Assembly (NCBI GenBank): GCA_030867875.1
Contig: JAOWCC010000064.1
Coordinates: 35,052,802-35,116,801, forward strand
Source of the DNA: Actinernus sp. WN-2022
Lineage: Eukaryota; Cnidaria; Anthozoa; Actiniaria; Actinernidae
DNA: 64,000 nucleotides
Reading direction: 5' to 3'
Part shown: positions 45,401 to 58,070 of the stretch, one piece after another
How the letters are laid out: every line of letters begins with the position of its first letter
Position numbering within the stretch: position 1 is the first letter of the stretch
Position numbers and translations under genes: made by a program
Notes under the pieces: model-generated
Databases searched by the model: none
Told to the model about the DNA's origin: nothing
Seen by the model: the letters and a program-made list of their open reading frames with translations, nothing else

Positions 45401-48400
45401 GCTGAAAGTCTCGTGATTTTTTTTTTTTTGGGTCAAAACTTTAAGACGAATATTAATGGTCTTCTACGAATGTTTATCCGTTTGGCACAGCTGGACAGTT
45501 ATACCCACAATCCATTTCGGGCTGGGAATGTCGTTTGTCTAGGACAACCTAAATAAGATTTTGGAATGAATGGCGAAGAAATATAGATGTGAACACTAAT
45601 TCACCTAATGCCATCATTAGAGTGTGCGTTCACGGCGGCGCCATATCGAGTTAGTACTTTCACCACAGCCAGCTTGCCCCTGGCACACGCCTCGTGCAGC
45701 GGTGTCCACCCCGCATTGTCTTTAGCATTAGGGTCTGCACCTTGTAGAATACACTGCTTCACTACCTCCTGGAACAACATGTAAACAAACGGCGGTAAGT
45801 CTAGTGCATGCTATCTCGTTCTATCTATAACATGCTGTAACAGATATTATAGGAAAATCACATGCCTGACTCGGTAATTCCACGGAAAATTGCACGAGAA
45901 ATGTGCGACTCGGGCGATATCGGTTTACCGAGTGCAATTTTTCGTGGAATTACCGAGTCAGGCATGTGATTTTCCTCGTATCGCACAGTCCGAAGAATGG
46001 CTTCGATGAATGGGGTTCGAACCCGGCCGCGTCCTTGGGCAGGGACGTTTATAAGCCGTTGGCCTTGTCTCCTTCTACTTCTAATCAGTATTTGAAGGGG
46101 ACGTGAAAGAACATGTTGTAGGTGACAATCCCCTTCTCTTTTTCGAAAGTGGTTCAGCAGCCTGGCCATTGCACTAACCACACACTCAACATTATAAACT
46201 GCGTGGCAGCCATTGGCGCCATAATAACAGTCCGAAAAATTCACTGACGGGATATGTCAGTAAAATGTAAAGCGTTACGAGACTGTGGTATATGGCGTTA
46301 TATAAATATGGCCTATTATTATTTTATTTTTATTATTATTTTTATTTGAAGATTTATTACTTTTATTGATATTTTGCTAAGTTATAAATAGCGCGCGTAG
46401 CCTACAGTGGCGATTCCACTCTGAATTACCACTCCTCTCAACCAATCATAGTCTGATTTCGCAAACGTACAAGTGCGATTCAGCTGCGAGTATGTGATTC
46501 CAGGCATTATTTACCATATGGCTCTGTTTCTTTGTTTTTTTCGGGGCAGTCATGTCTCGTATTTTCACATCACACCTCGGTTTCTTTGTGGGGAAGATAT
46601 ATTTCCTTTGCATTTTAACGTATATTCCCCTCGACGTATTCCCTCGCGCATTTCCTGGTAACTTAGAACCATTGACTTACTTTTTACCTACAGAGAAGTA
46701 ACTTGAAAGGAGAAGATGAAAAAACCCGGCACGTGTTACGAGCCGGAATCGAACTCGAACCCTCTTCTAGTCATCTGTCCTATCCAGTACACTACAAGCT
46801 ACGTTGGTTGAAAGAGTCGAGACAAAAACAATATTAAGAAGTCTTGTGAATAGTATTTTTTTGCAACTATGCACTAGGCGAACAATGATCCTAATGATTT
46901 ATGAAAAGAGATATTGTTATTGCGTAGCACGAGAAAACCTCGCCATTGTGAAAAATAAGTATTGTATCGGCCTTCGTACACTAAACTCTGCTCGGGAATA
47001 TGGGATTAATTCATATCACCTTGGGCTGCGCCCTCAACGAACAAATACCATACCCCTTCGCTTCATGCAACCCGATAATCCTTACATATCTGTCATCCAT
47101 CGTATTTCGGCAAGCGTGAGAAAGTCAGCTGCCTTCTCATTAACTTGGTGAATAATCAACAGAATATTATATGACAACTTGGAGATATGGTTATATTTTC
47201 TCGTGGTGAATTTGTCGTAATACGCTCGTACACTAAACTCACTCATGTTTTACGACATTCACCACATGGAAATAAAAAAAACATATCTCGGCGCATCCAT
47301 GTGTTATTCTCCACATCTCCGTCCACCCATGTATTAACTTCTATTAAAATATTGGACTTATTTGTGTTACGTGCCAGCCTGTATTAGGGGGTCTTTTTGC
47401 GCCATCTTGGATTTAGGCGCGTAAAGGCCCCTGGTACGAGCTTGGTTGCCAGGTCATTTTTGTCTGTCTTCTGTTTTTGAACAACCCGTTAGCGCGGAAG
47501 AGTTGTTATCGATAGCCTTACCAACGAAACCAAAATAACTTGAGCTGGAACTGAAAAGAGTAGTAAATATGGCAGATGAGATCTCCTCAAGCGACACAGC
47601 TACAAGAGTAACGGAGAGCATTGTAACAATAACGATCGCCATTACAGCCCTACTGGGTAATAGCCTGGTCCTAATCGCTGCCTACAGAAACCCTCGGCTA
47701 CGCAATTCCTCCCACTTGTTCATCATATCTCTGGCGGTTACTGATATCGTCATGGCTGCTATTCCCATGTCCCTTACCTCCTATACCGTTGTCGCAAGGA
47801 AGTGGGACCTCGGAGAGATCACGTGTAAAATACAAGGATTCGTTGGCATTAGCTGTGCGAAGGAGTCATTGTTTTTATTTTGCCTGACAGCAGTGAGCAG
47901 GTACTGCAAGATTATCCGTCCACATCTGTACGCTCGCGTGTTCAACTTCAAAATAGTGGTTATCTCCATCATTAGTACCACACTACTTGCTTGTACTTCA
48001 ACTGCTGTAAGTCTCTATACAAAATGGATATTTTTACACCCTGGAAACGTTCAATGCATCCTCAGGTACGACAGAGTGAGAATCATAGTCTGGTCTTCTG
48101 TGTTCGTCGTTTGCTATGCTGCCATTATCCTCTGCTACTTCAAGATCTGGAGATTCGCCAGATCTCATAACCAGACAATGGCCAATTCACAAGTCAACGC
48201 GGATGAACTGAAGATAACTCGCATTCTGTTCATCCTTGTCTGTGCGTTTACGATTGGATTTACACCGCACTTTATTTCTGAACTGATCGAAGCCCAAAAA
48301 GCGGTTTACTCACTGCCACATCGCGTCTACATCTTTAAAACTGTCATGATAGCAATCACTAGCTGCGTCAACCCCATCATCTACGCTGTCTTCAACAACG

Positions 48401-51400
48401 AGTTCAGGAGAGAGTTTGCCAAGATTCTCGGCATTGAAAAGTGCAGAGGTAGAAGAGAGAGGGCTCCGAGAATTACTTCTTCTGATCAGGAGGTTAAATA
48501 AATGTTTATTACTGTTATTACAAGCTGGCTGTGGACTAAAAAACTACGTGATCTTATTTTCTTCTCAATGTAGCAAGCTGTTTGGAACCGGCCTACAGCA
48601 AAGAACTGCATATATATACTGAAAGTCTATAGAATCGTTTTCCTTTTCTCTGTTGGAAGGCTTAAGAATGTTTCAGTCTATTTTTCTGCTGCTCTGTCAG
48701 CCAGCTGTTTACATATCTTTTCCTCTTTATTACCTTTTTAAATCTTAGCACAGTTTTAACCTTTAAGTGCCTATATAAGCCCATATTTTAATATCGATTC
48801 TACATAAGTAAATAGGTCAGTGGACAATATTTTTTTCTTAGTTTGAGTTTAGGGTCTATGACTTATAAAAGTTTATTTTTCGAATATGGTAAATATTGAC
48901 GTAACAAGAGGCCGATTTATTGTCATTTCTTTATCTTTGTGAACGAAACTAGTTCAGATTTATACAAAATATATGGTAAAATTACTGATATAAGGCCCAA
49001 ATATAACATGGATGTGTAGAAAATACTATTTATCTCTGCCAGATGTTTATGTATCACATAATTAGCATATTGGAAATAGAAACCTGTATAACTCATAGAC
49101 CCAACACACATAAAAAGAGAGTTTGCCAAGATTATCGGCAATGAAAAGTGCAGAAGTAGAAGAGAGAGGGCTCGTAAAATTGCTCCTTTTGTTATTCAAA
49201 CGCCGGTATAACATGTTCCATTCCGTACGGTAAAATCCCGACCGAGTAATAGGCAATCAGAACACTCGATTTGATCTCGGGAGAGCCAACTTTTAGTGCC
49301 TAACACTCCTGAAACGTATTGTTTACTGCATGCCCTTAGAAAAATACTTTTGTACTTGCAAAACTGTTTCGATATTCCCGAGGTAAGAAGACAAAGACTA
49401 GACTCTCAGTTGATTGTACCAGTGTTTATCGAACACCGGCTAGTTTTTACATGAACTAGTTACTCATGGCAAGCCGGAGGTTAGTATATTCATTAACTTT
49501 AAAGGGGCTGTGTCACGGTAATAGGCTTCGCGTTCCGGGCCGGAATCGAAACAGCAATTTCCACCGTTTTTGATAAGACCTACCGAACCTCTCGGCCATG
49601 TGGGATGCTCAACATCAAAACAAATAAGCAAAAATGACCAACAAACAGTGTATATAAACAGTCTCCTGGTAAAATATTGCAAATCCTTTCAATCAAGCAT
49701 TGAAGGAGGGAAGTTTAACTGTTTGTATCCAATTAAAGCCACCAACCGAACGATTACTCGATACATGCGCAGTACCATGACATAGCCCCTTTAATCGTGC
49801 ATACTTACGTCATATCCCAGTCGCGCTGCCTTGTGTAGAATCGTCTCTCCAGTAGTTCTATTCACTGTTAGCTTTCTCGCATCTAGGATAAAGAAACAAT
49901 AAGTAAATATGATTAACAACTTTGTGAGAGCAGACTAGTACTAGTCTTCATTTGGCATTTTTCCAGAATATATCCATAATATTTCCAAAATATTCATCAA
50001 GCATTTGGGATACGCTCGCCTCTCTAGAGTAGTTGTTCATAACAAAGCGAGCAGCGCGTCTCTGGAATAGGATCTATACGATTTTAATATGGTTAAAAAC
50101 AAAACTAGCTTTGCTGCAATTTTCCGGTCCGTAGCCTGAGGGGACGTTCTGGACATCAAACTGACCAATCACAGCTCATGAAGTAACCTAGCCATAACAT
50201 AATAAATGTCATATTCTAGTCAACTAACCTCTAAATCTGTTTACTTCTTCGTCGAGTTCAGCTTCTTCTCTTTTCTAAGAGAAATGAAAAAAACCCGTCT
50301 CGGTTAGCTCAATCGCATTCGATCCCAGACCCCTCTTTTTCTTACTTCGCACGGTTTAGTAAGATATAAGAGGGGCCTGGGATCGAAAATGGCTCAATCG
50401 GAGAGCGCGCATGACGTCATGGGTTCCACTCCCACGGTCTGCAGATGGTTCAACCTTCACGTCTTCTCGGATAAGGACATTAAACTGCCAGGAGCCCATT
50501 ACCAGGAGCGCCATTTGTTATGCAGTCGTGAGCCAGCGTGTTCCAAGATCAGGCTATTTTTAGAATAAAAACAAAAAAGACAAAAACAATGAGAAGCCTT
50601 GTGAAGAGTAATTGTATGCAACAATGTACTAGGCAAACGTCCTCATGATTTATGAAAAGAGATATTGTTATTGCGTACAATAAGAAAACCTCGGGATATG
50701 GGATTTATTTATTTCGGGTGTTCTAAAAATAACCTGATGTGGGAATGTGCTGACTCACAGACCTGGTAATGTGAACCGAGGGCCATTTATCTAGATTATA
50801 CTTTATGTTTACCTCTTCATGGAAATATTCGTATCCATATAGGTTATTTAAATATTTGTACATAGCTATTCTTATAATAATTAACACAGGCTTCCCAGTC
50901 TCGGTTCCCCGTGGTTCCGATTATTTGTGTAGCCGGATTCCCTGTGGTTCCGTTTCAACGGCCGCTTCTGCCTGTTTACCGAAGGTAAGATTTATCCGTC
51001 TCCAAATTACGTTGTTTCCCCATAGAAATCTTTGCTGCGAAGGAAGAATGATTATTTACTACGTTTGATGTGGTTTTCTTGACTGTTTGGGGTTTATATA
51101 TCGAATTTTGGGAGCGACAACACGACGCTCTCCAACACCTCAATACTCGAAAAACAAGGTAATTTGGAGTGGGATAAGTCTGATCTTCGGTAAACAGAAA
51201 GAAACGGTCGTTGAAACGGAACCACAGGGAACCTAATTCGGAGACTGGGAAGATGTTACCCTCTATAAATAAAGTGACATATTTTTTTACATAACATCGA
51301 GACAAAGCTGATACCAGTGATCACTGGTTAGGGCGGATTTCGTATGAATGGGACAAAAATATGACATTTCTTTAGTCTACTTTGATTGGATCAGAATTGA

Positions 51401-54400
51401 AAGACAACAGGGAAGCCATTTCAATGTCGCGGCATACCATAAGGTAACAGTGCTGTAAACATTTATGTTACATGCCCACCAATACGAAATTCGCTCTACT
51501 GTGACTTATCTGAAGTCTCTTAAAGGAGAACTGAACCCTAAATCAATCCGACGACTATACAAACTTGTATCCAAGAGAAATATGTTCTGCTATTTTATTT
51601 CTTTGTGGTGCACGTTAGTCCATCTATTCAAAGCCGATAACAACATGACAAAACTAATTCATTCCCCGTATCGAACGTCACAGATTACATGAATTGAGCC
51701 GTCTATACTTAGCGGCGGTTGGGAGGAAGATTTGCAGATTTTCTTTCCTTTGACGCAAAACACAGTAAAATAAATTTTGTTTTCATGTTTAGATCTACTC
51801 ATTGAGCTAAAGTTGATCTTAGGCTTCAGTTCTCCTTTAAAGATGCGGTACGGACTTTGTCGCTTCTACAGCATTTTATAAAAAATGTATATCGTATTTT
51901 ATAAATATATATACAAGTACATAATATATTTAATCACGTAATTAGTTTCCGCATTATTAATATTGATGTATTACGCTATTAGTAATGTCTTATGCAATTA
52001 TTGGTTATTATTAAGTAATAAAAAGTTAGTAATTAATAATTAGTATAAAAAAATAACAGTATAATAAGTATATATGCAATTATAGTAATTAAGTAAACAA
52101 ATTTAGTGTAACAAATTTAGTAGTTTCTATGAGTAAGCCTCACCAATCCGAGGTAAAATAAAGTTATCTGTCTAGTTATCTATCTATCTAGTTATCTATC
52201 TATCTATCTATCTATCTAGTTATCTATCTATCTAGTTATCTAGTTATCTATCTATCTAGTTATCTATCCATCTAGTTATCTATCTATCTTGTTATCTATC
52301 TATGTTGGTTTCTTTGCATGATTCTCTAAGCATTGCGCTACTTTCTCAAATTGGCCACCACTCAACGTGCCAAGTATCATGGTTGCTATGCCCCCGATAC
52401 TTACCAGTGCTAGTTCCAGTTCATCTCCTCGCCATTTCCCACGCATTCTGAGACAGTTCGTCACTAGTTGCTGGACCTCCTCGTTCTCAGCCACCACCAT
52501 TTCCTTGACGGGCTTCGACCGGACGCTCTCGACGACAAGAAGAGGGAAGTCCTTCCTGAGTTTGGCGTTTTCAGGTGTAGCTTATCGGAAGAAAAGAAGT
52601 TTTATACATGATATTTGCAGTTGGTAATCACGACGAAGGCTTCAAATCCCCAGGGGTGTGTGCCGCTCAGGTTTCATACCAAAATATATGATTTTCCATA
52701 CCGGCATTTTTTCAAATCTAACCCCGAAAAGCTATACCTTATTTCTTGGACCACTTAAAGCTACCTTTACTCACGTCATCTAATCCTCTAATACTCAATT
52801 TATTTTGAAGATCAACGTCAAAGTAATGCATCTATCAGTATTAAACCCGAGGGGAGAGTGGGTTTGACATTTTCTCCCAAAGAATGTCAAATTTCCTACC
52901 CTCGGGGCAACACGTTTGGTCAACAATATTAAATATCTGCCCTATCTTCCTTATGTTTCCTATAAATAGCCCCACCGTGGAGAGGCAGCGTATGTCAAAA
53001 TCCCCACCCTCGGGGTAGCTCTGCCTGTCAAATCCCCCCCCCCCCCGGCTTAACATTGATAGGTGCATAACAAAATCAATGAACATTTGCGGTCTCACAC
53101 TTCCATGTCAAAATCATACCCTATATTCCAGACAAAAAAGGCAAACTTAATAACCCTATTTCAGACTAAAACAGCTCGCAAACCATACCCTTTGAGGGGG
53201 CACATACCCGAATTGCTTACATATGGCAGTACCCCATGCCTCCCCCCAGTGGTTGCAAAATATTGCGTATGTCAGTCCGCTTTGGAGTTCAAATTTCGAG
53301 TGAAATTTCAAACAAAATAAGGCATTTTCAGCTTATCGGGAAAAAAAGAATATTTATGCGTAACATTTGCAGTTGGGAATCATGATGACTGCTTTAAACG
53401 TAGGGGAAATTGATATAGTTGGGTGTAGTTAGTAGTGCTGGAGTTACCTGGTTCTGAAACTTGTTGTCCCTTCCTTCTTGTTCTTGATTGGATAACAGTC
53501 GGTTGAAAATCCTATGAGAGAGCGAGGCGATGTTCAAGATGGAGAAGTTTTAACGCCAAGAAACCAAGGTTAGGTTTCCTCAAAGAGAATTAGGACCTTT
53601 ACATGTAGGGATATTGACCGTAGTTGCTAGGACCAGCAGCTTTGTTGTCGATATGCAAAACAGTCTCGAGGCATTAGAGTACCATGAAGATAGCCCTAGT
53701 GCTAGGACCGACAGCATTGTTCTCGATATGCAAAACAGTCTCGAGGCATTACAATACAATGAAAATAGTCCTAGCGCTAGGGTCTAATCTCCCTAAATAT
53801 CATGAAGAATAGTGATATCCTATTGATACCTTGAACCCTTGATAGGAAGCCACTAACATGTAGGTCTTGATTCGATGCGATCGATCAACGGCAGCTAAAA
53901 TGGAAACAAAAACATGTAAGAGAACTTCACAGATGTAAAGTTTACAACAGAAAACAAAACGCTTTGTAGCCAAGTTTCAACTGGGAAGCATAGTGCAATG
54001 TGTCTTTTTCAGGATACGATCACGTGGTTATACTAGTGGAGAGCAAAAAATATCTGACTTCATTTATTTAAACGCACTTGTACGAGATCAATAGTGTTAT
54101 TAGCAAAACCTGTTTGTAAATGCTATTTTCCATCTCCAATCGATTGTCGATCTTTTTGAAGATTGTTTGCCCTCCAGAAAAGCCTTTCCCATGCCGGAAT
54201 GACGAGCTCAATTCATTCTTCGTTGAAGTGATTATATCAGCACGTCACTGTTTCCTGCAAAAGGCCTATTAGCCTTGAAATCGATCTTACTTCAACTCCC
54301 TGCTCGTTTACTTATGTAAGCATTATATAAATATAAATATTTTATTTGTTATAGCAGGCTAGTGTTTACAGCTTACAGCTGGTGGGGGCCTGCTTTTACT

Positions 54401-57400
54401 CCACACACACTCCCCACTACATTCATATATTCTGTACATACTACTCTCGACTCACCAGTTGATTTTTACGGAGGGAGGAAACCGGAGAACCCGGAGTAAA
54501 CCCTCGGAGCATGGGAGAGAAACAACCACAAACTCAACTCACATGTGGCGCCGCGTCCGGGAATCGAACCCGGGCCACAGTGGTGAGAGGCGAGCGCTAA
54601 CACGCTGCGCCACCCAGCATTAACTATTATAAACAGACAATTTACCTTTTGTTTCCGAAGACTTGATATCCTCTGCTGGCACTTCAGCAACAATCTGCGA
54701 GGAGATGTTTTTTAAATAGAAACAAGACATTTGAGTAAATGTAAACTTTAGCTTCGGTAAGACGAGTTAAAAAAACATTCTTCCTTAAGGGGCATGGGTA
54801 AGGGAGGCTTTTTTTTTATTTGTTAAATATACAAACTGCCTCAAAATACGTGTTTAATAACATTTCATTGGGATCGATTGTTTATGACCTAATACATATG
54901 CGCGGCGATACTGGTTCGGTTTGACCTAACTCGATTTCCGGTTCGGTTTTTAACCTAAATCGATTTCCGGTTCCGGGTTTTTCGTAAAAATATGTGGATA
55001 GTCCAGTATCGTTAATATGATGTATACGCGCGCGTGGGTGGCACCAACAGGGCTCCGTATGAATGCGCATTTATACAGGGTTAGCCTCGTTCTTAAGTTA
55101 AACATTCATAAATACCAGCAAGAAGGTGGGCTATTCACAACTCTGCGTATTGTTTTAGTTTCGAGTTTGTACCTTATCGCTGGTATTTTCGAATATTTAA
55201 CTACAGAATGAGACTAACACTGCGCAGTTGAGTCTGTAGTCAACGCATTCAGCGGTAATTTGCGAATACGAAACTGGACTATTCCTTGTCATAGACGATT
55301 CAGAATAATCACACAGTAAGTAAATCCGAGTTCGTTTTCACAATAACTTGGAAATCCGGGTTTTGTAGCTATTTTTCTCTGAAAACCAGGTCCGGTTCTG
55401 TACCCTGTGGCTGTACGTACATACACATTTAGCATACAAGTGTCCCCCTCCCCATTTATCATACAAGTGCCCCCCCCCCCTCCCCCCCCCGGGGGTTTAG
55501 CTTATATGAAAATCGCTGAAAATAACTGAGCTCCGACTGTGAATATAAAGGCCTCTCACCGTGACACCGCCCGTCACACCCTCTCACCGTGACACAACCC
55601 GTCATACCGCCCGTCACACCCTCTCACCGTGACACAGCCCCTTGAATGTGGCACTGTCAACTCCCAAATGACTGAGACTTGCAACAATTTTGCTGAAGGA
55701 TGGCAAAGATTCGAGTGGATCAAAAATACTGCTTTTAAGAGAAATTTAGAGCAACTTGAAATCGGTTCACTGTAACCGAACGTTTTTAGAACAGTTTTAA
55801 TCCACTTTAATCTTTGCCATTCTCTATCGAAAAGGTTTGAGAAACATATAAGGACTTGCACATGGTATTTCTCTTCTATCTCAGGGTGGTATCTGTGGTT
55901 TTGTTTTAAAGAAACTTGAAGGTTCAATTCGATTGACAGTGCCCCTTTAATCAACTATTTCTTGGAATACAGTGCGAACTAAACACATCGCAAAATAACA
56001 ATAAAGCACTCCAAAGTATAAATCCTATCATATCCATGCAATTTTCTTCATTCGAAAGACTTAGACTTCAGAACTAGACTACCAAATTCACCTTTTACTG
56101 AATCGAAGGTCGAGCAAGTTGAAATGCTATTGTCTTCTACTGGGCACTGATTGGCTCAAGTAACCATAAGTTGGAATGCTTTGTTTTTGATCTGCAATGT
56201 GACCTACCCCATCACTACTCCTCTTATTCTCACGCTTCACCTTCCACACAGCCTACCTAATCACTGCTCCTCTTATTCTCACACTTCACCTTCCACACAG
56301 CCTACCTCATCACTGCTCCTCTTATTCTCACGCTTCACCTTCCACATAGCCTACCCCATCACTACTCCTCTTATTCTCACGCTTCACCTTCCACACAGCC
56401 TACCTCATCACTGCTCCTCTTATTCTCACGCTTCACCTTCCACACAGCCTACCCCATCACTGCTCCTCTTATTCTCACGCTTCACCTTCCACATAGCCTA
56501 CCCCATCACTGCTCCTCTTATTCTCACGCTTCACCTTCCACACAGCCTACCTAATCACTGCTCCTCTTATTCTCACGCTTCACCTTCCACATAGCCTACC
56601 TCATCACTACTCCTCTTATTCTCACGCTTCACCTTCCACATAGCCTACCCCATCACTGATCCTCTTATTCTCACGCTTCACCTTCCACATAGCCTACCCC
56701 ATCACTACTCCTCTTATTCTCACGCTTCACCTTCCACACAGCCTACCTCATCACTGCTCCTCTTATTCTCACGCTTCACCTTCCACATAGCCTACCCCAT
56801 CACTACTCCTCTTATTCTCACGCTTCACCTTCCACACAGCCTACCTCATCACTACTCCTCTTATTCTCACGCTTCACCTTCCACACAGCCTACCTAATCA
56901 CTGCTCCTCTTATTCTCACGCTTCACCTTCCACATAGCCTACCTCATCACTACTCCTCTTATTCTCACGCTTCACCTTCCACATAGCCTACCCCATCACT
57001 GCTCCTCTTATTCTCACGCTTCACCTTCCACATAGCCTACCCCATCACTACTCCTCTTATTCTCACGCTTCACCTTCCACACAGCCTACCTCATCACTGC
57101 TCCTCTTATTCTCACGCTTCACCTTCCACATAGCCTACCCCATCACTGCTCCTCTTATTCTCACGCTTCACCTTCCACACAGCCTACCTCATCACTACTC
57201 CTCTTATTCTCACGCTTCACCTTCCACACATCCTACCTCATCACTACTCCTCTTATTATCACGCTTCACCTTCCACACAGCCTACCTCATCACTGCTCCT
57301 CTTATTCTCACGCTTCACCTTCCACACAGCCTACCTCATCACTGCTCCTATTATTCTCTGTCGACACTTCCATATTCGGTCGCTTAGCTGTCTGTTCGTC

Positions 57401-58036
57401 GTCAACTTCTCCACCCAATTTCTTCTTCATCATCAGCTTTTTCTTTTCCTTCTTTTTTCTTTTTTTTGTTTCAGTTTCTGCGTTCGCCTCTGCCTCTGCG
57501 TTAGGGACTTCTTTTTTTACAAAGAGAAACGGAAAAGCAATTTAGTACAAGAATGTCTTCAAATCGCTAGAACGTCTGTTGTTTATGTGGACTATTGTTT
57601 ATAAGCCAAAGCTGGGTAAAGATACAAAGTTTTGTAACGAAATTCGGCATTATCTAAGTAAAAAAAAATCGTTGACTCGTCTACGCCGTCTTTAACCCAA
57701 ATACACCTATTGCAGGAAACAGTCACGTGCTGATATATCACTTCTATAATGAATTAATTGAGCTCGTGATCCCATGGGAAAGGCTTTTCTGGAGAACAAG
57801 CAATCTTCAAAAACGCAGATTTAGAAAATAGGTAGAAAATAGCATTTACAAACAGGTTGTTTTGCTAATAACACCGACTACCGATCTCGTACGTGTGCGC
57901 CTCCCGATCAGCTCAGTGGTTAAGCTCCAGTCCCTCCCGGTTAGCTCAGTGGTTAAGCTCCAGTCCCTCCCGGTTAGCTCAGTGGTTAAGCTCCGGTCTG
58001 ACGAGCGGGAGGTCGCGGGTTCAAACCCCGACCGGT

Positions 58037-58070
<34 letters not shown>

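Noticed and set aside
56151..56594. 147-aa plus-strand ORF with Ser/Pro/Leu repeats
   Set aside because: It is the 49-bp minisatellite read through; the unit has no stop on plus in any frame, so the ORF has no meaning as a protein.
57955..58045. Possible tRNA gene
   Set aside because: A and B boxes are near consensus, but the acceptor and anticodon stems do not pair and a SINE body follows.
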